Counted from the stretch's first letter, positions 8,218-17,018 are shown. The stretch: 64,000 nucleotides of DNA from Paenibacillus beijingensis (GCF_000961095.1 NZ_CP011058.1:4491501-4555500), one strand, 5' to 3'. Made by a program: numbers and translations. The notes: generated by a model not told the origin, from the sequence alone.

Positions 8218-8702
8218 GTAAGCTTGACGGAAACGAACGCTGGAAATCCAAGATGTTATTGACCGAACATGTTGAGCAGTATGAGCAGCGGCATGCTTCC
8301 AATGAGGGCAAGATAACGACTACCGAAGAACGAACCATGATACGCGACTATATTTTGCTGCCGCACATGCAAAAGATGGTTCAGAGGAGCATAGCGGACG
8401 TGGAGTGCTCAACGAATATCCTAAAGCGTCTGTATCTCATGGCCGGGCAGAAAATTCTGGACCTGATCACGAAAGACTTGTACAGACTGCGCCGCGAACT
8501 CAAGAAACGGAATATAAAAATCTTGACCGAAGAGCAATCGGATTTGGTTATCTATCATCGTTATTACTGCCGGGGATACGAGGAACGTTTCGGCATGACG
8601 CGTGAGGTTATGCGGTCAGAGATAAGCCTGCAGTTGACAAAGTATGCGTCGGAGTTGACAACGCTGCTGAGGGAATACTCCAAAGAAATGAAGGGGGATT
8701 AG
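8214..8702 (+). CDS. Uncharacterised protein coupled to the Y-family polymerase
   Basis: A 162-residue, highly charged and mainly helical protein with no signal or membrane segment. Its ATG overlaps the polymerase stop by four bases, a strong sign of co-translation. I do not recognise the family. Basic stretches (LYRLRRELKKRNIKIL near residues 88-103) and a Tyr/Arg-rich block (IYHRYYCRGYEERFGMTRE) would fit nucleic-acid or protein binding. The position corresponds to that of small accessory genes in other Gram-positive Y-polymerase operons, so a helper of the polymerase is the simplest guess. Confidence 0.75.
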   Translation: MSKLDGNERWKSKMLLTEHVEQYEQRHASNEGKITTTEERTMIRDYILLPHMQKMVQRSIADVECSTNILKRLYLMAGQKILDLITKDLYRLRRELKKRNIKILTEEQSDLVIYHRYYCRGYEERFGMTREVMRSEISLQLTKYASELTTLLREYSKEMKGD

Positions 8703-8786
8703 ACGTTATGGGCGCCGCGGCAGCGGAAGCGGCATTGTAACTTTTGAGACTCCTTCTGCGTCTAACTTTCAAAGGAGCTGAGAAGC

Positions 8787-9734
8787 ATGCGACAACAGAA
8801 GGGGTTTCTTTTTCTCGCTTTAATGTGCATTGCGGCGCTGCTGGCATCTTGCGGTCAGGGGAACGGTTCTGCGGACTCCCCCGCAAATGAGGGATCCGAA
8901 GAGGAAACAACGGCGGTCAAAGTATTTGACAAGGGCAGTATCATTCGAAAAGAAGGACCGCGCCTATTAATCACAGCTTACGTCCAAAAAAACGATGCCC
9001 CCTATATCGATGCCTTCTGGTTCACGGTGAACGAACAGACGGTAGTTCAAAACAGCGAAGGCCAACATGTTCCGCTTGACAATATTTCGGTCGGCGCACA
9101 AGTGGAAGCATGGCATACGGGGACCGTTGAAGAATCGTACCCGGCACAGACCGCTGCCGCCAAAATCATTGTGCATGAAGATACGCAAGAGGTGCCTGAA
9201 GGCATGGTCGGACAAACGGAAGCCGTTCAAGCCGCCCTGCAATCGCAAACCGGGTCGACCGCCGCATCGGCTGTCAAGAGCGCCTCGCTCGATGCAGAGA
9301 ACGGGTACTGGAACGTGGAGCTTGTCCATCACGAAACCGTCGACCAACCCGTCACCGTTCGGATTGACGCCCGATCCGGCGAGCCTGTCCCGATTCCTGT
9401 GGCGGAAAACGAAGTCTTCCGCTTATTTTCACCCCAGCCGGGGACAGAAACCGGCCCCACCTTTACGGTCGAGGGCGAAGCCCGCGTATTCGAAGCTGCT
9501 TTTAGCTGGACGTTGGAAGACGGACACACCATTTTGGCCGAAGGCCACGAGATGGCCGATGAGGGCGCTCCCGCATGGGGCCGTTTCCGTTTCGACGTCA
9601 GCTATGAGCAAGCTTCGCAGGCCAACATGACGTTAATCTTGTTCATTCACAGCGCCAAAGACGGAAGCGTCCAGCACAGGCTGATCATTCCTTTGAAGGT
9701 TCCCGAGGAGCGCATCGATCACACGGTGGAGTGA
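8787..9734 (+). CDS. Lipoprotein with DUF3221-like and Gmad2-like domains
   Basis: The 315-residue protein starts with a lipoprotein signal (FLALMCIAALLASCGQG, lipid-attached Cys near residue 22), with AAAGGAGC upstream. Residues about 45-130 form a beta-rich domain like DUF3221 (FWFTVNEQTVVQ, VGAQVEAWHTG). The C-terminal 100 residues (LFSPQPGTETGPTFTVEGEARVF and on) resemble the Gmad2 immunoglobulin-like domain seen in sporulation/germination lipoproteins such as GerM. It should sit on the outer face of the membrane. The function is unknown. Confidence 0.75.
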   Translation: MRQQKGFLFLALMCIAALLASCGQGNGSADSPANEGSEEETTAVKVFDKGSIIRKEGPRLLITAYVQKNDAPYIDAFWFTVNEQTVVQNSEGQHVPLDNISVGAQVEAWHTGTVEESYPAQTAAAKIIVHEDTQEVPEGMVGQTEAVQAALQSQTGSTAASAVKSASLDAENGYWNVELVHHETVDQPVTVRIDARSGEPVPIPVAENEVFRLFSPQPGTETGPTFTVEGEARVFEAAFSWTLEDGHTILAEGHEMADEGAPAWGRFRFDVSYEQASQANMTLILFIHSAKDGSVQHRLIIPLKVPEERIDHTVE

Positions 9735-9785
9735 AAGTCATTTCCAACTCTACGCAGATTGTCTATAGGGTTAGGGATCAATTGG

Positions 9786-9923
9786 CTAGGTGAAATCTTG
9801 CGGCATGTGATTGCTCATAAAATTCATCATACGGGTCAGCTATCCATATGGGTAAGAGTGCTCGGGCTTCAACCGGTATCCGCCAATGTGATTGGAGGAG
9901 GGTTATTTCAACAAGAAAGCTAA
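9786..9923 (+). pseudogene. C-terminal remnant of a DinB/YfiT-like protein
   Basis: An open stretch ending with TAA at 9921 reads GEILRHVIAHKIHHTGQL then SIWVRVLGLQPVSANVIG. This is the typical last helix pair of DinB-family four-helix proteins, including the metal-binding HxxxH (HKIHH). No upstream part or start codon exists, so about two thirds of the gene is gone. Confidence 0.75.
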
Positions 9924-9950
9924 ACAAACAGATCACGCTATTTAAAACAG

Positions 9951-9986
9951 GGATCATCTGCTGCCGGGGAGCAGGTGATCCTTTTT
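9951..9986 (+). terminator. Rho-independent terminator behind the DinB-like remnant
   Basis: Arms GGATCATCTGCT (9951-9962) and AGCAGGTGATCC (9970-9981) with a GCCGGGG loop are followed by TTTTTG. It has outlived the gene it served. Confidence 0.85.
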
Positions 9987-10087
9987 GATTGCTGGTGTAA
10001 CGGGCATTTTTATGAAATACCAGACATTTTAATATATGATAAAATATGCCTATAGATAAATTGGATGCTTGATAGCTCTAAAGTTAT

Positions 10088-10356
10088 CTAGTAGAACGCT
10101 CCGAAAAACCTTCCGATGATCGAACGGAAATCAGTGCTCTTATTTTGCATTTATGAGCCCATTTGGATATCTAACGGAACTGACAGCTCTTAATCGATTT
10201 AAAATAGTCTATTTTCAGACCGAAAAACAGAAATAAGGTCCGATACTTCCGTTAGATGTTCAAATCGAACAACATGAGCTGAATAACGTCCACTGCTTCC
10301 GTTAGCATCCAAGAACAACCCGTAATGGTAACCGTTTTTCAGGATCGTTCTACTAG
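10088..10356. repeat. Structured intergenic repeat with terminal inverted ends
   Basis: The ends are inverted copies: CTAGTAGAACGCTCCGAAAAAC at its left edge (10088-10109) against GTTTTTCAGGATCGTTCTACTAG read toward 10356. Inside are four related units, two forward (AACGGAAATCAGTGCTCTTA near 10123; AACGGAACTGACAGCTCTTA near 10176) and two inverted, each ending in CTTCCGTTAG (near 10248 and 10298). Elements with AACGGAAC-type units are, from memory, common between genes in Paenibacillus. It directly abuts a gene missing its 5' end. Confidence 0.7.
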
Positions 10357-10367
10357 AGTGCAGGTGA

Positions 10368-10970
10368 TACCTATTTCTCATCAAAAAATTAGCAAACAGC
10401 AGCACCGATACGAGCCCAACTGTGATCGCCGCCATTGAGAAGCAGCGGGGTTCGGGATTTGTCTCCTAGATGATACACGAGCATGTCGTCCCGGATGGGG
10501 AGGTTGCGTTTTTTATACGGAATATGCCGAATGACCGAATAAATATTGGTGCTGAGTACGTCAAGAAGACGTCGAAAGGTTGGAACTTGAGATTTGGAGG
10601 TGGCTTCGGCGCATCTAATGTTACGCTGGGGCTTAGCGATACGGAGGCGAGGAAGGAAACATTCCATGCGGAGTATTTCTTTAGTACGGAAGGCAGTAGT
10701 TACGGCCGTTCCCCATTTCCGATGTTTTACGGAGTAGTTCTTAATCCGGATATCACCAGAATGACGGTCAAGGATTATATGACGGGATTGGAGAAACAGG
10801 CGGAGCTCATTGAAGTGGAGCGAAACTTTAGATTGTTCTATGTCTTTGTTGACAAAGCTCAAGGTACGAAGTTCGATATTATGGGTTATGCGGCGGACGG
10901 AACTATCAAACACAAGGAGACTACCGACGAGTCACTCCCTTTTCAAGTCAGTGTGACAAAGAAAGATTAG
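10368..10970 (+). pseudogene. 5'-truncated gene with an internal stop, unknown family
   Basis: An intact frame runs from ATG 10470 (166 residues), but the ATG lacks a ribosome site and is directly preceded by an in-frame TAG at 10467. Upstream of that stop the same frame continues coherently from about 10368 (YLFLIKKLANSSTD, then PTVIAAIEKQRGSGFV), i.e. the tail of a membrane anchor and a linker. The N-terminus ends 12 bp after the intergenic repeat. The C-terminal part is beta-rich with a Tyr/Phe-rich core (FYGVVLNPDITRMTVKDY) and would lie outside the membrane. I do not recognise the family. Confidence 0.65.
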
Positions 10971-11124
10971 AAAAAAATACCGGATACGAAATGAAGTTGT
11001 TCAAAAAGGAACGTATTCAATTCATTAAGGTTTCTGCTGGCAGTAACGCTAAAGGGCAAAGGGCAAATCGATCTTCTGAAACATTGACATCCCCATAATC
11101 GTGTACTGATTGAGGTGATGGACA

Positions 11125-11901
11125 ATGAGATGGGTGAAGCGGATGGGTCAGACTTTATTCGTGCTTCTAATTATGCTGGCTGCGGCGGGCTGTGGCGCGA
11201 TGGAACAAGGGGAAGTGAACCCGTATTCTCAGGGGGATGCTCCGGAGTCGGTTTCCGGGAATAAGGCCGAACCATGCAAGGCGATCATCGATTGGGTCGA
11301 TTTTCTGATGATCAATAACATAAAGTATGATCACAACTACGACGGAACGAAGGAGGTAACGGCGGAGCAGCTCGGAGACAAGGTAGGTGAAGTCTCCTAT
11401 ATGTTGAATGAACATGCCTGTACGGATCATGTGGAGAAGAACGGAGATGCTGCATTCCTTCCGATCGGTACCGTTATCTACGCCATGAAAGGTTACAAGC
11501 CGGAGTTCCGTGTCGTAGCCGACAACAAGATCTATGAAGTGAGGGATAATCCGAATGCGGCCACGATGGGTGATTTATTGGATATTAACGGAAGAGTGGA
11601 GAAAGTGAGTCTGGAAAGCGGCAAGGACGGCAGTCCGATCGGCGATTTCAGTGAAGAAGCGTCATACGAATTTATTCAAGAATTGCTGCCGTTGTCGCAT
11701 GTCGGTTTCGATGCGGTCTACAAGAAAATAAAGCCCGAAGCGGGCATTTTTCTGCGTGTTCACCTTCAGGATGGGACATCCTTCCGTATGGTCTTTTATC
11801 CGAAAGCGAACGCCTTTACAGACGGCGCGTTCGGAACGGAACGATTGAAAGAGTTAATTATGACGCAAAGAGAACTGATTAAAGCAGCGGCAGGCATGTA
11901 G
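11125..11901 (+). CDS. Putative lipoprotein, unknown function
   Basis: The 258-residue product begins with a basic stretch and a lipobox (LLIMLAAAGCGAME, Cys near residue 23), preceded by GAGGTGATGG. Two Cys remain after the lipid-attached one (EPCKAIIDW and EHACTDH), which could form a disulfide outside the cell. The rest is soluble alpha/beta with no motif known to me. It is not clearly linked to its neighbours. Confidence 0.75.
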   Translation: MRWVKRMGQTLFVLLIMLAAAGCGAMEQGEVNPYSQGDAPESVSGNKAEPCKAIIDWVDFLMINNIKYDHNYDGTKEVTAEQLGDKVGEVSYMLNEHACTDHVEKNGDAAFLPIGTVIYAMKGYKPEFRVVADNKIYEVRDNPNAATMGDLLDINGRVEKVSLESGKDGSPIGDFSEEASYEFIQELLPLSHVGFDAVYKKIKPEAGIFLRVHLQDGTSFRMVFYPKANAFTDGAFGTERLKELIMTQRELIKAAAGM

Positions 11902-11972
11902 AGGCAGAATCATACCACTTTTGTTGGCGGCAACGAACGAATCAAACTCGAACTTATTGGAGGGTACTACAT

Positions 11973-12299
11973 ATGAGCGGGATTGCAAAAACTCCTGAAC
12001 CGCCTTATTATGCAGTCATTTTTGCTTCTCAGAGGACGGAAGGCGACAGAGGTTACGGAATCATGGCGGACAAAATGGTTGAGTTAGCTTATCAGCAAGA
12101 GGGCTTCTTAGGCGTGGAAAGTGCCCGTGACGAGGGACTGGGAATCACTGTATCCTACTGGGAATCACTAGAAGCAATAAAGAACTGGAAGGAACATTCA
12201 GCACATAAAATTGCACAGGACAGAGGCAAAGCAGAATGGTACGCAATTTTTTCTCTCCGAGTTTGCAAAGTTGAGAGACACAGCTTTTTTGAGATGTGA
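11973..12299 (+). CDS. Antibiotic biosynthesis monooxygenase (ABM) domain protein
   Basis: A 108-residue protein from ATG 11973 (TTGGAGGG upstream). YYAVIFASQRTEG, MVELAYQQEGFLGVESARD and the late VSYWESLEAIKNWKEHSAH are the typical ABM ferredoxin-like dimer pattern. Members include small monooxygenases, heme-degrading enzymes and many of unknown substrate. The C-terminal 15 residues look unusual (VCKVERHSFFEM) and may derive from sequence brought in by the rearrangement that left the response-regulator fragment just downstream. Confidence 0.8.
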   Translation: MSGIAKTPEPPYYAVIFASQRTEGDRGYGIMADKMVELAYQQEGFLGVESARDEGLGITVSYWESLEAIKNWKEHSAHKIAQDRGKAEWYAIFSLRVCKVERHSFFEM

Positions 12300-12300
12300 A

Positions 12301-12351
12301 TGTTGAGAGAAGGCGTTCATCCTCGGCTATGAGCACTCGAACATCTTCCAT
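12301..12351 (-). pseudogene. N-terminal fragment of a response regulator
   Basis: On the minus strand, GGAAGGTGAATT leads into ATG at 12351 and MEDVRVLIAEDERLLS, a classic receiver-domain start with the acidic pair after the first beta strand. After about 17 codons the similarity stops, where the 3' end of the ABM gene begins. The regulator was cut by a deletion or insertion. Confidence 0.65.
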
Positions 12352-12485
12352 AATTCACCTTCCTGAAACTTTTTCCAAACCTTTGCAAATTGAATTGTAT
12401 CATGAGGGCGGGGACCGGCAAACGGGTAGTCGGCGGCTTTAGAGGCGATCAGCATGAGAGAGGGCTTCTTTCTCCGTAAAACCAG

Positions 12486-12519
12486 AAACAGGGTCGAGGA
12501 CGAATCCTCAACCCTGTTT
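12486..12519 (-). terminator. Terminator for the S9 peptidase gene
   Basis: Arms AAACAGGGTCGAGGA (12486-12500) and TCCTCAACCCTGTTT (12505-12519) pair almost perfectly around CGAA. Read on the minus strand, the hairpin lies 33 bp after the peptidase stop codon and is followed by T-rich sequence. Confidence 0.8.
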
Positions 12520-12551
12520 GGCGATTGCACCTGAAACCATGCAGCATGTTT

Positions 12552-14975
12552 CTATTCCATCAGATGACGATGCAGAAACTTCTCCAGTGACCGGTAAAAA
12601 TCAAGCTGGTTCTCGATATTGCCGAATCCGTGCCCTTCGTTCGCTTTCAGCATATACGGCACTTCAACGCCCCGTTTCTGCAGTGCGGCGACGATTTGGT
12701 CCGACTCCGCCTGCTTGACGCGCGGATCGTTTGCACCCTGCACGACGAAGAGCGGCGCTTTGATCTGGTCGGCGTGAAATAGCGGCGATACTTCCTCAAG
12801 CAGCGCTTTATCTTTCACGGGATCGCCCATGCGCTCGTAAAATTTCGTTCGTTCGGACTCCCAATAAGGCGGCAGCGAATCGAGCAGGGTGAACAGGTTG
12901 GACGGGCCGACATAGCTGACGCCGGCCGCGTACAGATCCGGCGTGAAGGCAAGTCCGGCGAGCGCCGCATAGCCGCCGTAGGAAGCGCCGTAAATGGCGA
13001 CTTTGTCCGGATCGGCGACGCCTTCCTTGATCAGCCACTGAACGCCGTCGGTAAGGTCGTTCTGCATCGCCTTGCCCCATTGCTTGTTGCCGGCGTCAAG
13101 GAATTGTTTGCCGTAGCCGGTCGAACCGCGGAAATTAACCTGCAGCACCGCATAGCCGCGGTTTGCAAGCAGCTGCACTTCCGGGTTGAAGCCCCATGAG
13201 TCGCGGGCCCACGGTCCGCCGTGCGGATTGACGACCAGCGGCAAATGTTTCGGGTCTTTGCCTTTCGGCAGCGTCAAATAACCGTGAATCGTCAAACCGT
13301 CCCTGGATTCAAACGTAATCGGCTTCATGTCAGCCATTTTGTTCTCGTCGATCCAAGGCGCCGTGTCGGCGATTTTTTCCAGCAGATCCTTCCCGGAATC
13401 ATAGAAGTAATAGGTGCCCATCGATTTGTCATTGTAGGCGAGGAACATCACTCTTCCTTGCTCGTTCATCGATTGGAGGATGATGTCCTTGCCGGGCACT
13501 TTGCCTGCGATCGTCTCATACAGCTTCTTCGTGTCCGGATCGAAAAACTGGTAGTGCACTTTTTCCGTTTCATAGAGCGCGGCAACGATTTTTTGCTGTT
13601 TTTTCGACGGGATGAAGGAAGTGACGTCGACATCGGCGTGTTCGAATATCGTGCTCACCGTCTGTTTCGAAGCCGGATCGTATTGAACGATCGCGGTTTT
13701 GTCGCGGCCTATGTTGGAAACCGCATAGAGCTGTTTATTGTCGTACGTGAACATAACCGGGACAAACGTGTCGCCGAGTTCCGTCGTCAGCAGCGGCTGA
13801 AACGGCTTGTCCTCCGTCTCCCGGTACAGAAGCGACGATACGTTGCCGTCGCTTGAGACGGCTACCCGGATTTTGCCGTCATGATCGGTCAGCCAGCCGG
13901 TAATGTTCCCCGGATTCTCAGCGACCATCTGTGCCGCTCCCGTTTCGGTATTGATCCGGTAAACGTCAAAAATGCGCGGGTCGCGCTTATTCAACCCGAC
14001 CAATATTTCGTCCTTCTTCTCTTCCAGCGGGTCGATCAGCATCGCGGTTGTGTTGACGTACGGCGTCAAGTCCTTGTTCCCGGTTCCGTCGGTGTTAATG
14101 CTGAAAATGCGGAAGTTCTCGTTTCCGCCGTCATCCATTGCGTAAATCAGCTTGCTGTCGTTCTCCCAGGCGAAGCCGGCAATGTTGCGCTCGGTTGCGT
14201 TCGTGACGCGGACCGCTTCCTGCTCGCCGAACGTTTTGACGAACACGTTCAAGCGGTTGTTCCACGGCATCATAAACGCCATCCGCTTCCCGTCCGGAGA
14301 AACTTGAAACCCGAGCTGTGCGGGCTGGCGGATGAAGTCCTCGAGCGGGATAACATCCGGATCACGCACGTCGAGACCGGCTGCGCGGTACAGCGCAAGC
14401 GCAAATTCGCCATATGTAACCTTATGTTTCGGCTCGAAGGCGGTTCCTTCCACGATGAAATGCTGCTTCAAACGTACCGCATCGGCTTGATGGTAAGAGG
14501 CAATCGCAGCCTGATCGGTATAACGGGCCTGAATGCCGTTGTCGGACAGCGCAAAAGCCCGGACGAACAACGAAGCCATCTGTTCGCTCGTCAGCGCCTC
14601 GCCCGGCATAAATCCGCGGGTGCCGCCCTTCATAATGCCGTGCTGCTTCAGCGCGTTCACGGCGCCTGCCGCAGGATCATCGGCGCTCACATCGGCGAAT
14701 CCGGACCCGTCCGCGGGGATATCCAGCTTCAAAGCGCGGCTGATGAGAATCGCCGCTTGTCCGCGCGTAATCGGCGCGTCAGCGGGGGACATGCCGGCCG
14801 TCTTGCCGTCGATGATACCGGTCTCGGTCAACCTCACGATCGCAGACTGCGCCTGTGCGCCGTCAGCTCGTTCCGCCCCGGCGGCGGCGGGAAACAGTAA
14901 CGTGACGGCAAGCGATGCCGTTAACAAAAATGAAGCCGTTTTGCTGCCAAGTTTGCTGTGGTGTGATGCGTTCAA
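12552..14975 (-). CDS. Cell-surface prolyl-oligopeptidase-type (S9) peptidase with SLH domains
   Basis: The 807-residue precursor has a signal peptide (about residues 1-33, ending near AGAERADG) and then three S-layer homology domains (about 38-200; ITRGQAAILISRAL is the clearest). A TolB-like beta-propeller follows (about 215-560), then the alpha/beta-hydrolase domain of S9 peptidases. The catalytic triad is visible: Ser665 in GASYGGYAAL, Asp750 in GANDPRV and His782 in NEGHGF. SLH domains usually bind pyruvylated wall polysaccharide, so this is a wall-anchored oligopeptidase or acylaminoacyl-peptidase. The combination is uncommon, as most S9C enzymes are cytoplasmic. Confidence 0.9.
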   Translation of the reverse strand: MNASHHSKLGSKTASFLLTASLAVTLLFPAAAGAERADGAQAQSAIVRLTETGIIDGKTAGMSPADAPITRGQAAILISRALKLDIPADGSGFADVSADDPAAGAVNALKQHGIMKGGTRGFMPGEALTSEQMASLFVRAFALSDNGIQARYTDQAAIASYHQADAVRLKQHFIVEGTAFEPKHKVTYGEFALALYRAAGLDVRDPDVIPLEDFIRQPAQLGFQVSPDGKRMAFMMPWNNRLNVFVKTFGEQEAVRVTNATERNIAGFAWENDSKLIYAMDDGGNENFRIFSINTDGTGNKDLTPYVNTTAMLIDPLEEKKDEILVGLNKRDPRIFDVYRINTETGAAQMVAENPGNITGWLTDHDGKIRVAVSSDGNVSSLLYRETEDKPFQPLLTTELGDTFVPVMFTYDNKQLYAVSNIGRDKTAIVQYDPASKQTVSTIFEHADVDVTSFIPSKKQQKIVAALYETEKVHYQFFDPDTKKLYETIAGKVPGKDIILQSMNEQGRVMFLAYNDKSMGTYYFYDSGKDLLEKIADTAPWIDENKMADMKPITFESRDGLTIHGYLTLPKGKDPKHLPLVVNPHGGPWARDSWGFNPEVQLLANRGYAVLQVNFRGSTGYGKQFLDAGNKQWGKAMQNDLTDGVQWLIKEGVADPDKVAIYGASYGGYAALAGLAFTPDLYAAGVSYVGPSNLFTLLDSLPPYWESERTKFYERMGDPVKDKALLEEVSPLFHADQIKAPLFVVQGANDPRVKQAESDQIVAALQKRGVEVPYMLKANEGHGFGNIENQLDFYRSLEKFLHRHLME

Positions 14976-15109
14976 TACTTCGTCTCCTCTCTAATTTTCG
15001 GTGGGTGGTTCTTCCATTCTAACAAAAAAAGCATCAAGGTTTCCAGACTTTACCTGTACAAATAATACAGGAAATCGCTGGAGCGTGTCGGAAAGAATAC
15101 GGCGATGGT

Positions 15110-15300
15110 ACGGCAGAAGGGGCTGCCACCGCTTCCTTCATGACCGCATTCGATCTCGGAATCGGGCTCGGCTCGATCGTTCTCGGCTGGGTTTTCCAAT
15201 ATACGGGCTACAAGGTGCTGTTCATCGTCAGCGCCGGATCAGCGCCGGATTAGTGGCGGTTTCGTTGCTGGTTTTCAGCTGCCAATTGCCGCCCCTTCTA
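15110..15300 (+). pseudogene. C-terminal remnant of an MFS transporter
   Basis: One frame reads TASFMTAFDLGIGLGS, IVLGWVFQYTGYK and VLFIVSAGSAPD before a stop. In another frame the continuation GLVAVSLLVFSCQLP appears. The switch is explained by a direct duplication AGCGCCGGATC/AGCGCCGGATT around 15231-15252; removing 11 bp restores one frame. The two transmembrane helices and the loop match the last part of a drug/sugar MFS permease. The rest of the gene is missing. Confidence 0.75.
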
Positions 15301-15367
15301 ATTTCCATTACATAAAAAATGGATTAACGAGCACAATAAGGACAATCTTGGAAATGAAGGTGCGCCA

Positions 15368-16960
15368 ATGCCATTGACTTCAAGTTCCCGACAAAGCATA
15401 AAGCAAGGCGGCCGGCAAGGCAAAGCCGCGGCCAGGCGCGGGGGGAAATCGTCCGCAGCGACGCCGCTCAGCCGTTCGCTGGCCGCCAATGCGCATGCAA
15501 TCCGCACCCTTTTGGGGGAGAGCTCGGATGTGCAGCTGCGCTTGTTCCGCAGCGGCGCGTCGCCCGATACGGAAATGGCCATTATTTACATTGAAGCGAT
15601 TGTGAGCAGCAGCGATTTGAACGAGATGGTCATCGAGAAGGTGATGGGCGCTCCCGCGGCCGATCCGCCGCTGCCGCTCCCGGAGCTGCTGGAGTGGCTG
15701 GGCAGCAGAGTCGTTTCGGCAAGCGTGATCAGCATGGAGAGCACGCTGGAGGGGACGCTGGAGCGGCTGCTCTCCGGCAGCTGTATTTTGCTGGCGGAAG
15801 GGGTGCCCCAAGTGCTGGCCGCAGCGATCGGCGGGGGAGATGAGCGTCCGGTAGGGGAGCCCAGCACGCAAACCGTCATCCGGGGGCCGCAAAACAGCTT
15901 CAACGAAAATCTGATGACCAACGTCGGATTGATCCGCAAGATGATCCGTTCCGAGCGTTTGCGGCTTGAGATCCGGCGGATCGGCAGGCAGACGAATACG
16001 GCTGTCGGCATGATGTACATGGACGGTATCGCCAATGAGAGCATCGTCGAGGAACTGCGGCGGCGGCTCGAAACGATCGATCTGGACAGCGTGCTGGACA
16101 GCGGCTATGTGGAGGAGTTCATTCAGGACGCAACATTCACCCCTTTCCCGACGCTGATGAATACCGAGCGTCCGGACGAGGTGGCGGGAGGGCTGCTCGA
16201 AGGACAAGTCGTCGTCCTGGTCGACGGCTCTCCGTTCGTGCTGCTTGCGCCGGTAACGTTCTTCCGCTTCTTCCAGTCGCCGGAAGATTATTACCAGCGG
16301 TTCGATATCGCCACCTTTTTACGGCTGATCCGCATCGTCGCTTTTATCGTTTCCATGCATTTGCCCGCTCTATATATTGCCATTACGACCTATCATCAGG
16401 AAATGCTGCCGACGACGCTGCTGATCAGTCTGGCGGCGCAGCGGGAAGGCGTTCCGTTCCCGGCGATCGTGGAAGCGTTCCTGATGGAGCTTACCTTTGA
16501 GGTGCTGCGGGAAGCGGGCGTGCGCTTGCCGCGCGCCGTAGGCCCGGCGATCTCGATCGTAGGCGCTCTCGTGCTTGGACAAGCTGCGGTTCAGGCCGGG
16601 CTTGTATCTGCAGCCATGGTTATTGTCGTAGCATTTACGGCGATTTCCAACTTCGTTTCGCCGCAGGTCAACATCGCCATTGCCGCGCGGCTAATCCGGT
16701 TTTTGCTGATGCTGGCTGCCGGAATTTTCGGTTTTCTGGGCATTATGGCTTGCGACTTGCTCCTGATCGTCCATCTGTCGGGTTTGCGGTCGTTCGGGGT
16801 CCCTTATACGAGCCCTTTTTCGCCATTCAAGTGGACCAGCTGGAAAGATACGTTTGTGCGCGCGCCTTGGTGGCTGATGGGCCGGAGGCCGGCGGGGGGC
16901 GATACGGGCGACTCGATGCGGCAAACCGATACGAGCCAGCCTCCGCATCAGCAGGAATAA
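15368..16960 (+). CDS. Spore germination receptor subunit A (GerA/GerKA family)
   Basis: A 530-residue protein with the GerA-family layout: a basic N-terminus, a large soluble N-terminal domain (about 35-290), then several membrane segments from about 320 (LRLIRIVAFIVSMHLPALYIAI) to 480, and a short cytoplasmic tail. IRGPQNSFNENLMTNVGLIR (about 177-196) is the family hallmark. Together with the B and C subunits it forms the inner-membrane receptor that starts germination on contact with nutrients. It is first in a three-gene operon in the order A-C-B. In Bacillus such operons use sigma-G; I cannot identify that promoter securely here. Confidence 0.93.
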   Translation: MPLTSSSRQSIKQGGRQGKAAARRGGKSSAATPLSRSLAANAHAIRTLLGESSDVQLRLFRSGASPDTEMAIIYIEAIVSSSDLNEMVIEKVMGAPAADPPLPLPELLEWLGSRVVSASVISMESTLEGTLERLLSGSCILLAEGVPQVLAAAIGGGDERPVGEPSTQTVIRGPQNSFNENLMTNVGLIRKMIRSERLRLEIRRIGRQTNTAVGMMYMDGIANESIVEELRRRLETIDLDSVLDSGYVEEFIQDATFTPFPTLMNTERPDEVAGGLLEGQVVVLVDGSPFVLLAPVTFFRFFQSPEDYYQRFDIATFLRLIRIVAFIVSMHLPALYIAITTYHQEMLPTTLLISLAAQREGVPFPAIVEAFLMELTFEVLREAGVRLPRAVGPAISIVGALVLGQAAVQAGLVSAAMVIVVAFTAISNFVSPQVNIAIAARLIRFLLMLAAGIFGFLGIMACDLLLIVHLSGLRSFGVPYTSPFSPFKWTSWKDTFVRAPWWLMGRRPAGGDTGDSMRQTDTSQPPHQQE

Positions 16961-17018
16961 GCAACCCGGGGCCAAAGTGGGGGCATGATAGGACAAATGT
17001 CTGGAAAGAGGAGTGGGG

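Noticed and set aside
13221..14900. Open frames of 211 and 339 residues opposite the S9 peptidase
   Set aside because: Antisense shadows; the minus-strand frame has signal peptide, SLH domains and catalytic triad.
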